Source: Gp7-AA10 sp041483175
Lineage (GTDB): Bacteria; Acidobacteriota; Thermoanaerobaculia; Gp7-AA8
Direction of reading: 5' to 3'
Length of the DNA stretch: 16,311 bases
Assembly: GCA_041483175.1 (NCBI GenBank)
Contig: JBGPFD010000059.1
Location: forward strand, 1 to 16,311
Shown in pieces: positions 1-8,223 of the stretch. The translations under genes were made by a program, and so were the position numbers. Under the pieces are notes generated by a model. It made no database searches and was not told the origin of the DNA. It was given only the letters and a program-made list of their open reading frames with translations. The first letter of the stretch is position 1; each line of letters begins with the position of its first letter.

Positions 1-3000
1 ACGTCGTACTGCAGCTTCTCGCCGCGCTGCAGCACATGCAGCACATCGCTGGTCAAATACGGCGATTCGCTCGCGCACTCGCCGGGCCAGAACGCGAATC
101 CGCCATCGCCGCACTGGAACTTGTACAGCTCGACGATCGTCTTCTGCGCCACGGCGCGGCCACTCTTCGCATCGATTCCGGGGAGGGCGAACGCATCGCT
201 GAGGTCTGACGTCAGCATCAACGCCATCGCGCCCGACGCCCGCTGCTCCGCGCAGCCGTAGGGATAGTCGATGAGGTACTCCGCTCCCTCCGCCAATCCG
301 ACCATGGCCGTCGAGGCCAGTTCGATATGCAGTCCGCCGGCGGTTGGGACGACGTCCTTCGGAATCTCGAGCGTTTGTGTGGAGGCGGCCGTCATCGGCC
401 GCCCAGCAGCGGGCGAGGCGCCCGCCGCCACACCGACTTCGCCATACGCCGCAGTTGTTTCCATGGGGGTGAGCAGGCGAACCGGCAGCACGTCTTCGAA
501 CGCATCGGTTTCGCCGTTCAGGGCGACGCTCATCTGAACCCGCGCCACGCCCACCGCTTTGGCCACGGCGTTGAAGCGCACCTCCGCAGTTCCCGCGGCA
601 GGGATGTCCGCGGTGGCCTGCGGCTCGCCCGAGGTTTCGACGATCGACGGATCGAGCGACTTGATCGTGATCGTCGCCTTTCCTCCCTGCTTGAGTTGCG
701 AATGGACGACCGCGCCGAAGTAGGCCTTGTCGCCGAGGGCCAGGAAACGGGGAAAAGCCTGCGTGAGCAGGACCGGCTTGTTGATGCGGATCTCGTCTTG
801 CGCCCAGCCAAACCGCGACGCTTTGTCGGCGGCGACGGCCATGATGCGGTACGTGGTCAGCGATTCCGGCAGCGTGATTTCGGCGTGCGCTCGCCCGCGG
901 CTGTCGGTGGTGATCGATCCGACCCAGAACGCCAGCACGCGGAAATCCTTGCGCAGAACGCCTGGCCCGAGGTCACGTCCCCCGCCGCCTCCCTGCGTTT
1001 CGCCCTTCGGCGTGAGCACGCGCCGGCTGACGATCTTCTGGCGTGAATCGTCGTTCGCGACCTGCAGCGCCTTGTCGATATAGATCGATTGCAGCACGTC
1101 GGGCGTGCGGTAGTCGGTCAGCGACAGCACGCCGTAATCGACGGCCCAAAGCGTCACTTCGGAGCGTACCGGCTGACCCGCGACATCGCGGACGGTCACG
1201 TCGATTTTCGCCTTTGTCGCGGGACGGAATTCCTCGCCATTCGCCTTGACGTCGACGGTGAGCCGCTTCGACGCGTCCTCGACCTGCAGTGCGACGTAGC
1301 CGAGGCGGAACGACGGCTTGCCGGGATCGCTCTCGTCCTCGACGCCTTCCTTCGTCCGCCCTTTCAGCAGCAGCACGGAGACGAACACGTTGGGGATGTC
1401 GCGCTCGGTGATCGGGACGGTGACCGTCTGCTGGGTGGAGGTCAGTACAAACGACGTCCACGTCCGCACGCCTTCGCGCTCGGTCGTCATGAGCGCCGTC
1501 GCATGCTCCCACGGCGACTGGATCATGATCCGCGCCGTCTCGCCCGGCCGGTACGTTTTCTTCTCCGGCACCAGATCGATGCGGTTGTTGTCCTGCCGCG
1601 CCCACGCGGTGTAGCCGGCGCCGAGCGCGTAGAACCACGCGCGGGTGATCGTCGAACGGCCCTGCGCGTCGGTCGCGTGCGCGATCACGACGTACAGGCC
1701 GCCGTCTTTCAGCGGAACGTGCAGCGGCGCGGGTTGGGCCTGCGTGGTGACGTTCCACGTCCCCATCGGAACTTCCTTGCGCGTCGTCTCCCAGGTGTAG
1801 AAGCCATTGCCCGTCGCCTGCCGCACGCTGTCCCACTGGATGCGGTGCAGATCGACGGTGACGCTCACGCCCGCAGACGTGGCGCCATCGAGCGCGGCGG
1901 CGACGATTGACGTGTCGATTCCCTTCGCCGCTTCCGCGAAGTAGGGAGGCGTCTTCACGCCGATGTACCACGGCGCCGGATCGACGCGGAAGGCCGCGCG
2001 ATTGGCGATGTGCTGCCGCGAGACGTCGGTGACGTCTCCCTCGAGGCGGTAACTGAACGGCCATCCCGCTTTCAGCTCGGTCTCCAACTCGAGCTTGAGC
2101 TCCCCTTTTGCGTTGAGCTTCGGCTCTTTCGTGGCGATGGTCATCGTCTGGTACGTCTCTTCGGGATCGCTACCGAGGAAGGTGAACTGCTCGGAAAAAT
2201 GTTCTCGAATCGGCGCCGGAACGTCGTACAGCGGCGTCTTCGAATACGTCCACTTCACCGGCAGCGACGACATCGGCGCGCCGAAGAGATAGCGCGCGCT
2301 GATCGTGCCGTTCAGCTTCGCTCCGGCCAGCGTCGAAGGAGACGTCAGAGCGACATCGACGCGGAAATCGGGCCGCCGGTACGCGGCGACGAGGAATTCG
2401 CCGTTCAGCGGATTGCGCTGGCCCGCCACGCGTCCGATCGCCCGATACGATCCGAGCACGCCGTCGGCGGGAACGGTCATCGCCCATTCGGCGCTGCTCC
2501 ACTCATTCAGCGTGACCGTTCGCTTGTCGATCTCTTTGTCGTGACTGTCGCGGACGACGATGTCGAGCGGCGTTCCCGCCGCGAGGAGCTGCATCCCGCG
2601 CGGCGCATCGCTGCGCAAGACAGCCTTGAAGTGCACTTCCTCGCCGAGCTTGTACACGCCGCGATCGCTGAAGATCGTGCCGCGAAGAAGCGGATTCGCC
2701 TCTTGCAGATCAAAATTCACGCCGAAATCCCACGGCGAAATTCCCTCGTTCCAGTTGCTGGCGGCGTAGGCGACGTCGCCATCTTTTTCGGCCGTGACGA
2801 TGAAGTGGAGCCGGTTCAGCGCGGTCCAGTCGTCGTCGTACTCCTCCTCATTCGGCTTCTTGGGCTTGTTTCGATCGATACGCAGGTCGGTATTCGGAGC
2901 GATGGCCATTCCGCGTTCATCGGTCGCTCCGCTCCAGAAGATCTTGTTGTCGGCGGTGCGGATGGAGACCTTCGCGCCGGCGACGGCGGCGGCATCGTCG

Positions 3001-4598
3001 AGCCTCGTGACCAGAACCAGCGTGTTCTGCGGGCTGTCCTTGACCGAGATTCCGAGATTTGTGACCTGCACCAGCGTCGCCACGGTGTTCAGCATCTCGT
3101 TGTCTTCGTAGATGCTTCGCGAGCGCGGAATCGTCTCGCCCGCTTTCACCGCGGCCCACACGAGCCCTGTTCCGTTTGCGCCGATGGCGGATTTCAGATT
3201 GAGACCGTACGACTGCGTCTTGTCAGCAACCGGGGCGAGCTTGCGCTCGCCGGGCGCGGCCGCGGGCGGCTCGTGGAATTGCTCTTTTTCCAGATCGAGC
3301 ATCGCCGGCATCATCTGTTCGATGGACATCGGCATCAGCCACTGCGTGATGTTCCTGAAGTTGCGCGCATGGAACGGCAGCACCGGCCCGCCGCTCGATT
3401 CCCACACCCCGTGCCCGTCGCCGAAACTGAGAAACGCCGGTTTGTGCCAGTTCTCGATGACCGCCATCCACGTGGAGCCGAGTGTCTGGCCATCCTCCGC
3501 TTCGAGAGTGGAATCGACGCGCACGGCATAGTTGCGCGCGGGGAGAAGCGAATACCCGAGCTCATCGAGGCCGATCACTCGCGTCGTGCTGCGCCAATCA
3601 GGAGCCTCGCGCGCCTCGGGGGTGACGGGAGCCTCGCGCGCCGGATCGGTGACGTCGGTGACATGAACCGCCGCGCGCAGCTTTTCCCAGGACGTGTCGC
3701 CGCGAAGCACGATGGAGTTGTAGCGCTCGGGATCGCACTCGGTCGTACAGGCGATGTGATCGACGAAGAACGTCGGCGCGAGCTGAATGGTGAACGACTG
3801 CGACCGGCCGGTGCGAACCTGGCTCGGTGTTTTCACCAGACGATCGTCGAGATAGACCTGCAGCCACGTATCGGGCCGCACGCCCGGCTTCGTCTCTACA
3901 ACGACGAGGTCCGGTGAAGAAGGAAATCGCTTCGTGTCCCATCCCGCCGGGAAAAACGAGAGCACGGGCGTCTCGTTGGAGTCTGCCGCCGCGCGCGCCG
4001 CGGCCACTTTCGCCTGGAAGGCTTCGACCGCCTGCGGATCGACCTGCTTCAGGCGATCGAGCGCCGGAGGGTTCGGATCGTGGAAGTCGTGCTTCACCGT
4101 CCGGAGTTGCAGATGCGGCGCGATCGTCTGGCCGTCGACGGGCTGATTGAAATAGAGCGCGATCACCACCGGCGCGTCGAACCGGCCGCCTTTGCGCACC
4201 CAGTTCGTCTTGAGCAGTTGGATCGTTGGCGTGGTGAAGGAGAACGTGTACGGATGATCGAGCGTCTCTCCGCCGACCGACTTCGCGGTGGCGTCGATGG
4301 TCACGTCGAATTTCGTGGCGAAGGGCAGCGGCGTCTTCGGGTCGGGCGTGAAAATCAGCGTCGTGGTGCCGGACCAGCGAAACGTGCCTTTCACCGGCGG
4401 CGTCATGTGAAAAAACTGCGCGGTGACCGTCGTCGGGATTTTCCCGACCGCCACCATCGGCTCGGAGAAGACGACCCGAACCTCATTCGCTTCGGCGATG
4501 TTCGCGATCACGCCGACCGGGCCGGCGCGACTGATCGTCAATTTCGCGTGCAGTGGAGACGCGAAGAGCAGCGCGACGAGAAACAGCAGGTTCTTCAC
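1..4598 (-). CDS. Secreted thioester-type alpha-2-macroglobulin family protein (C-terminus cut by window edge)
   Basis: The minus strand stays open from a GTG at 4598 to the left edge (about 1,532 residues seen). A Sec signal peptide (MKNLLFLVALLFASPLHA) is followed by Lys, with no lipobox Cys, unlike lipid-anchored YfhM-type proteins. In order: a Big_5-like Ig domain (~20-120); an MG2/A2M_N domain (~635-735, motif GTIFSDRGVYKLGEEVHFK); a bait-region/MG domain (~1010-1145, motif VPEKKTYRPGE); a glycine-rich linker (~1201-1212); the A2M domain (~1218-1300, FWVGSITTDSRGRAHAEITL); and the thioester motif GCAEQ (243-257, residues 1448-1452) entering an alpha-toroid TED. Bacterial A2Ms are thought to trap attacking proteases and tether them by a Cys-Gln thioester. 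Cys and Gln are both present, so it should be thioester-active. An upstream stop at 4653-4655 limits the start; GTG 4598 fits the signal peptide but has no clear Shine-Dalgarno. The gene lies 68 bp behind the GGDEF/EAL gene. A pbpC partner, if any, would be outside the window. Confidence 0.93.
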   Translation of the reverse strand, partial: MKNLLFLVALLFASPLHAKLTISRAGPVGVIANIAEANEVRVVFSEPMVAVGKIPTTVTAQFFHMTPPVKGTFRWSGTTTLIFTPDPKTPLPFATKFDVTIDATAKSVGGETLDHPYTFSFTTPTIQLLKTNWVRKGGRFDAPVVIALYFNQPVDGQTIAPHLQLRTVKHDFHDPNPPALDRLKQVDPQAVEAFQAKVAAARAAADSNETPVLSFFPAGWDTKRFPSSPDLVVVETKPGVRPDTWLQVYLDDRLVKTPSQVRTGRSQSFTIQLAPTFFVDHIACTTECDPERYNSIVLRGDTSWEKLRAAVHVTDVTDPAREAPVTPEAREAPDWRSTTRVIGLDELGYSLLPARNYAVRVDSTLEAEDGQTLGSTWMAVIENWHKPAFLSFGDGHGVWESSGGPVLPFHARNFRNITQWLMPMSIEQMMPAMLDLEKEQFHEPPAAAPGERKLAPVADKTQSYGLNLKSAIGANGTGLVWAAVKAGETIPRSRSIYEDNEMLNTVATLVQVTNLGISVKDSPQNTLVLVTRLDDAAAVAGAKVSIRTADNKIFWSGATDERGMAIAPNTDLRIDRNKPKKPNEEEYDDDWTALNRLHFIVTAEKDGDVAYAASNWNEGISPWDFGVNFDLQEANPLLRGTIFSDRGVYKLGEEVHFKAVLRSDAPRGMQLLAAGTPLDIVVRDSHDKEIDKRTVTLNEWSSAEWAMTVPADGVLGSYRAIGRVAGQRNPLNGEFLVAAYRRPDFRVDVALTSPSTLAGAKLNGTISARYLFGAPMSSLPVKWTYSKTPLYDVPAPIREHFSEQFTFLGSDPEETYQTMTIATKEPKLNAKGELKLELETELKAGWPFSYRLEGDVTDVSRQHIANRAAFRVDPAPWYIGVKTPPYFAEAAKGIDTSIVAAALDGATSAGVSVTVDLHRIQWDSVRQATGNGFYTWETTRKEVPMGTWNVTTQAQPAPLHVPLKDGGLYVVIAHATDAQGRSTITRAWFYALGAGYTAWARQDNNRIDLVPEKKTYRPGETARIMIQSPWEHATALMTTEREGVRTWTSFVLTSTQQTVTVPITERDIPNVFVSVLLLKGRTKEGVEDESDPGKPSFRLGYVALQVEDASKRLTVDVKANGEEFRPATKAKIDVTVRDVAGQPVRSEVTLWAVDYGVLSLTDYRTPDVLQSIYIDKALQVANDDSRQKIVSRRVLTPKGETQGGGGGRDLGPGVLRKDFRVLAFWVGSITTDSRGRAHAEITLPESLTTYRIMAVAADKASRFGWAQDEIRINKPVLLTQAFPRFLALGDKAYFGAVVHSQLKQGGKATITIKSLDPSIVETSGEPQATADIPAAGTAEVRFNAVAKAVGVARVQMSVALNGETDAFEDVLPVRLLTPMETTAAYGEVGVAAGASPAAGRPMTAASTQTLEIPKDVVPTAGGLHIELASTAMVGLAEGAEYLIDYPYGCAEQRASGAMALMLTSDLSDAFALPGIDAKSGRAVAQKTIVELYKFQCGDGGFAFWPGECASESPYLTSDVLHVLQRGEKLQYD

Positions 4599-4603
4599 GG
4601 GTT

Positions 4604-4675
4604 GACAGTTAACAGTTAACAGTGAACAGGCTCCGAATTCCACTGTTAACTGTTATCTGTTCACTGTTAACTCTG
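4604..4675. repeat. Heptamer array arranged as facing inverted repeats
   Basis: Four heptamers run one way (gacagtt, aacagtt, aacagtg, aacaggc; 4604-4631). Their complements run the other way (cactgtt, aactgtt, atctgtt, cactgtt, then aactctg; 4641-4675). Two alternative perfect hairpins result: 4610-4624 with 4641-4655 (15 bp, 16-nt loop) and 4614-4629 with 4657-4672 (16 bp, 27-nt loop). The TAA stop of the GGDEF/EAL gene (4667-4669) lies inside the array, and the A2M start is 6 bp beyond it. The stems are AT-rich and lack a T-tract, so a classical terminator is not obvious. It may be a dispersed intergenic repeat or a post-transcriptional element between the two genes. Confidence 0.85.
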
Positions 4676-7456
4676 CTCGGCCGGCTCCGGCCGCCCCAAC
4701 AAAAATCCCTGCACCTCCTCACACTTCGCCTCGCGCAGATAGGCCAGCTCGGCCGTCGTCTCGACTCCTTCGGCGACAACGCGCATGTGGAGTCCCGCGG
4801 CCATGTCGATGATCGCCGCGACGATGGCGCGGTCGGCAACGCTCCAGTCGATGGCGTGGACGAACTCCTGATCGATCTTCACGCAGTGAACCGGAAAACG
4901 CCGCAGGTAGCTGAGCGACGAATGGCCGGTGCCGAAATCGTCGAGCGCGATCTGCACGCCCATTTCGCTGAGGCGCGTCAAGGTGGCGATGGTGCGTTCC
5001 GAGTTCTGCATCGCCGTGCTCTCGGTGATTTCGAGTTGCAGATCGCCCGGCGGGAGCCCCGACTCTTCCAGCGCGCTGGCAACCAGCCGCGGAAGATCGG
5101 CGTGCTGAAACTGGCGCGGCGAAAGATTGACGGAGATGCGCAGACCGGGATAGCGCGACTGCTGCCAGCGGCGCGCCTGCCGGCACGCTTCGCGCAGCGC
5201 CCACTCGCCAATCGGAACGATCAGCCGCAACTCCTCGGCGATGGGGATGAAATCGGCTGGCTCGACCGGCTCCTGGTCCGGACGACTCCACCGCAGTAAC
5301 GCTTCCATCCCCACGATCGCGTCGTTCGCCAGGCGCACCACCGGCTGGTAGTGCAGACTCAGCTCGCCGCGATCGAGCGCGTGCCTCAGGCTGTTCTCGA
5401 GGGACAGCCGCTCCGCCACGCGGCTGTTCATCGACGGCGTGAACAGGTGATACAGATTGCGGCCCGATTCCTTCGCCCGGTACATCGCCAGATCGGAATT
5501 CTTGAGCAACTCCTCCGCGGTGTCTCCGTCGGTCGGGAAGATGGCTACGCCGACGCTGGTGGTGATGAACAACTCGTTTCCATCGATGCGCATCGGCTGG
5601 GCGACGACATCGAGGATCTTCTGGGCGATCTTTGCCGCATCGTCGGGCGACTTCAGATTTGCCAGCAGCAGGGTAAATTCGTCGCCGCCCATGCGGGCGA
5701 TCGAATCCTCCTGCCGGAGCGCCGTCTTGAGGCGGACGGCAACAGCCTTCAACAACTCGTCGCCGAGACTGTGCCCGAGGCTGTCGTTGACATCCTTGAA
5801 GCGATCGAGATCGAGGAAGACCACGGCGAGATTGCTCTTCACGCGGCGCGCATGCGCCAGCGCGACGGTCAGGCGATCCCGAAAGAGGCGGCGATTCGGA
5901 AGCCCGGTCAGCGCGTCGTGATACGCCTGATGCTCGACCTGCTCTTCGACGATGCGCCGTTGTGTGATGTCGCGGATCACGCTGACGATCTCGTCGACTT
6001 CACCGGTGGCGGGATTCCGTACCGAACGGCTGGTCGCTTCGAACCACACCGAGGATCCATCCTTGCGCAGCATGCGGTAGCTGTAGGTGTGCGGCGACGT
6101 CTCATTGATCAGGTAGGTTAGATGCCGCGTTTCCTCGCGATCGTCGGGATGAATCAGCTCATACATTGAACGCCCAACCAGCTCTGAGGGCTCGAGGCTG
6201 AGGAGACGCCGGGAGGCGTCCGAGGCATAAAGGATAACGCCCGAGGTGGTGGTGCGGCAGATGATGTCGGTCGAGTTTTCAGCCATCAGGCGATAGCGCG
6301 CCTCGCTCTCGCGCAGCGCACACTCTGCGCGATTGCGCTGCAGCGCGCTGATGAAGATCTCACCGGTGATCCGCAACAGCGACGGCGTCTCGTCTGACCA
6401 TGTCCGCTTGGTCACGCTGCCGACCCCCAGCGCTCCTACGGCTGCGCGGTTGTAGACCAGCGGGATGATCACGATCGACTGGTTCCCGGCGATTGCGTAC
6501 GCCTGCCGTTCTCGGGTCGCCTCAGGCGGTAGATCGTCAATCGTCGCCGCGACGTGACCGAAGTGCTCGAGCTGGTGCATCGTCCACGCGAACGCGGCCG
6601 CCGGAAGTTGCCGCTTTTCGGACGAACTGCCGGACAAGGACCATTCGTACACCAGTGTGGCGGCCATGCGATCCTCTGAGAGAAGGTAGACATAGCTGCG
6701 ATCAGCACCGACGAAACGTCCGACCGCGCCGAGCGCTTCGCGAATGCCGGCGTCGATCTCTTCTGGCGGAAGGTTGATGAATTTCGACGAAATTCCGGAG
6801 ATCAGCTTCTCGAACTCCAGACGATGATGCAGCGATTGCTGCGCATCGCGGCGTTCATTGGCGTCCATGGCCATGGAGACCAGATCAGCGATGGCACTGG
6901 CGAAGCTCTCGTCTTCAATGTTCCAGGTGCGCGGCGTGCCGACGTGTTCGTTACAGACCACTCCAACGATCTGGCCGAAACGGCGGATCGGGGCCTCGAT
7001 CACGGATGTCACGCCGAGCGGCAGGAAGTAATCGGTGAACGCCGACGTGCGCGGGTCGCCCGCCGCGTCGACCGCGGCAATGGTGCGCTCTGCCTCCAAG
7101 GCCCGGAAGTAGGTCGGATAGTTCGCTGCCGAGAGCGTCATGCCGGCCGTATGACGGTTTTCGCCATATTCATAGAGGTCGACGCAGCGGAGAGATCTCC
7201 TGTCATCCGAGAACAGCCAGGTACTGACCCGATGCAGTTCGAGCGTGCGCGCCGCGGCTTCGGTGATCTCCCGGACCGCTTCTCCGAGGTCGCCCTGGTG
7301 CGACGAGCGCCGTCTCGCCAGCTCCACCAGAACCTGGTTCTGCCGGCGCAAACGCTCTTCCGTTTCGCGCAGCAAGGACTCGAATCGCGCGTCCGGACTA
7401 CTTTGGGGAACTTCCGATTCGGACAATTGCGCCTCGGGGATGGCCCATGGTAACAA
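4667..7456 (-). CDS. GAF-GAF-PAS-GGDEF-EAL cyclic-di-GMP synthase/phosphodiesterase
   Basis: A 929-residue soluble signalling protein with no membrane segment or signal peptide. Domains: GAF 1 (~45-200), GAF 2 (~215-375), PAS (~383-500, ending DITQRR), GGDEF (~510-675) and EAL (~685-925). The cyclase site is intact (GGDEF at 590-594) and has an upstream inhibitory I-site, RQED (581-584), at the canonical 5-residue spacing. The EAL domain keeps EAL (718-720), N777, E809 (EITES), DDFGTG (839-844), K860 and AEGVET (895-900). Both activities are therefore plausible, with c-di-GMP feedback on synthesis. Input would be cytoplasmic ligands or redox sensed by GAF/PAS; the ligand cannot be read. The longest frame starts at TTG 7456 without a Shine-Dalgarno. 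TTG 7426 has GAGG 5 nt upstream and may be the true start. The A2M gene follows on the same strand, so co-transcription is possible. Confidence 0.93.
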   Translation of the reverse strand: MLPWAIPEAQLSESEVPQSSPDARFESLLRETEERLRRQNQVLVELARRRSSHQGDLGEAVREITEAAARTLELHRVSTWLFSDDRRSLRCVDLYEYGENRHTAGMTLSAANYPTYFRALEAERTIAAVDAAGDPRTSAFTDYFLPLGVTSVIEAPIRRFGQIVGVVCNEHVGTPRTWNIEDESFASAIADLVSMAMDANERRDAQQSLHHRLEFEKLISGISSKFINLPPEEIDAGIREALGAVGRFVGADRSYVYLLSEDRMAATLVYEWSLSGSSSEKRQLPAAAFAWTMHQLEHFGHVAATIDDLPPEATRERQAYAIAGNQSIVIIPLVYNRAAVGALGVGSVTKRTWSDETPSLLRITGEIFISALQRNRAECALRESEARYRLMAENSTDIICRTTTSGVILYASDASRRLLSLEPSELVGRSMYELIHPDDREETRHLTYLINETSPHTYSYRMLRKDGSSVWFEATSRSVRNPATGEVDEIVSVIRDITQRRIVEEQVEHQAYHDALTGLPNRRLFRDRLTVALAHARRVKSNLAVVFLDLDRFKDVNDSLGHSLGDELLKAVAVRLKTALRQEDSIARMGGDEFTLLLANLKSPDDAAKIAQKILDVVAQPMRIDGNELFITTSVGVAIFPTDGDTAEELLKNSDLAMYRAKESGRNLYHLFTPSMNSRVAERLSLENSLRHALDRGELSLHYQPVVRLANDAIVGMEALLRWSRPDQEPVEPADFIPIAEELRLIVPIGEWALREACRQARRWQQSRYPGLRISVNLSPRQFQHADLPRLVASALEESGLPPGDLQLEITESTAMQNSERTIATLTRLSEMGVQIALDDFGTGHSSLSYLRRFPVHCVKIDQEFVHAIDWSVADRAIVAAIIDMAAGLHMRVVAEGVETTAELAYLREAKCEEVQGFLLGRPEPAEQS

Positions 7457-7473
7457 AAACGAAACGTCCGAAC

Positions 7474-7674
7474 GCTAGTGTAGTGTCTCACTAATATCTT
7501 GCCTTTCGTTAAGCCGCCGAGAGGCCAGATGCAAGGCGGCGCGACGCAGGCGATGCGGTGCCATCGCCGAGGAGGGCCAACGCCGCAGATGGCCTCTCGG
7601 CGGCTTAACCCGAAGGGCTGGTGGCGGTTGCGCCACCAGCGAAAGGCAAGATATTAGTGAGACACTGCACTAGC
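7474..7674. mobile_element. MITE-like inverted-repeat element (~200 bp, no ORF)
   Basis: The left arm (7474-7508) and right arm (7640-7674) are complementary over 35 bp with one mismatch (t7481 against c7667). An inner pair, 7509-7527 and 7590-7608, adds 19 perfect bp. The right arm is interrupted by a 31-nt insert carrying its own perfect hairpin (7618-7626 with 7631-7639, loop gttg). The centre has a further 7-bp stem (GGCGATG/CATCGCC). CTAG occurs at both outer ends (7475-7478 and 7670-7673) and could be a target duplication, although as a palindrome it is also part of the repeat. There is no transposase inside. It fills most of the gene-free stretch 7457-7764 and ends about 18 bp before the first possible start of the GGDEF/EAL gene. 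I cannot name the IS family. Confidence 0.8.
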
Positions 7675-7747
7675 TCTTCGAGCGGGCACGACTTCTGGTG
7701 CATCACAACCGGCACACCCGGCTCGCACGCCGGCGCCATGGCTGTTC

Positions 7748-7753
7748 TACAAT
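7748..7753 (+). promoter_or_regulatory. Candidate -10 box (TACAAT) just ahead of the lipoprotein gene
   Basis: TACAAT matches five of six bases of the sigma-70 -10 consensus and ends 11 nt before the ATG at 7765. No good -35 hexamer is seen at 16-18 bp. No Shine-Dalgarno precedes the ATG, so a very short or leaderless transcript is possible. Weak evidence. Confidence 0.25.
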
Positions 7754-7764
7754 CCCCACTCACC

Positions 7765-8220
7765 ATGCAGAAGCTCTTTCTCCTGCTCCTCTCCGCGGTA
7801 ACCGTTGCGGGATGTGCAAGTTCCGGCGCGCCGAAAGCGAAGATTCCGGAGCCGGCGGTCGGGATCGAGCAGGTCGTCGGGCCCGCGGAACTCAATTACC
7901 CGTACGGTCCGATCGAAGTGAAATACAACCTCGGCGTTCAGAACAACGCGCCGTTTCCGATCACGTTGATCCGCGTGGACGTGGCCACGGCAAATTCGGC
8001 GGGCGGCGCCTACACACTCCGGCACGATTTCTACCATTTCAAGGAGACGATCCCAAAAAACTCCTCGCGTGTCGTGTCGTTCTGGGCGAAAGCCTTCAGC
8101 TGGGGCCGCAGCATGCGCGACACCGAGCCCGTGACGCTGCACGGCGTCGTCTATTTCGAGACGCCGAACGGCTCGTTTCAGAAAGTGTTCATCCGCGAGC
8201 TGTCGCAGTTTCCGCGGTAG
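7765..8220 (+). CDS. Small lipoprotein, probably LEA-2/WHy-like fold
   Basis: A 151-residue protein that starts with a lipoprotein signal peptide, MQKLFLLLLSAVTVAGC, with lipobox VAGC and Cys17. There is no Asp at +2 (Ala), so outer-membrane sorting is likely under the usual rule. The mature part is beta-rich (~45-151). It resembles the LEA-2/WHy lipoprotein at 9892-10347: both have a 'VKYNLGVQNNAPFPITL'-type strand and a tail of the form T-[LI]-[HR]-G-x-x-Y-[FY]-[ED]-T-P-x-G-[ST]-x-Q. The WHy assignment rests on that by-eye match; function is unknown. The ATG at 7765 is chosen because the signal peptide starts there; longer frames run back into the MITE-like element. It converges on the hydrolase gene with only 3 bp between stop codons, leaving no room for a separate terminator. 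Confidence 0.8.
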   Translation: MQKLFLLLLSAVTVAGCASSGAPKAKIPEPAVGIEQVVGPAELNYPYGPIEVKYNLGVQNNAPFPITLIRVDVATANSAGGAYTLRHDFYHFKETIPKNSSRVVSFWAKAFSWGRSMRDTEPVTLHGVVYFETPNGSFQKVFIRELSQFPR

Positions 8221-8223
8221 CGC

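Noticed and set aside
2010..3917. Long plus-strand open frame (635 codons) opposite the A2M gene
   Set aside because: It is antisense to a gene with clear A2M domains, has no recognisable motif and an Arg-rich composition typical of antisense frames in GC-rich DNA.
7446..7448. ATG (minus strand) near the start of the GGDEF/EAL gene
   Set aside because: It is not in the frame of the protein; in-frame choices are TTG codons.
7474..7674. Structured non-coding RNA in place of a MITE
   Set aside because: The long near-perfect terminal repeats and CTAG ends fit a mobile element better. No known RNA class was recognised, though the option is kept as a refutation route.
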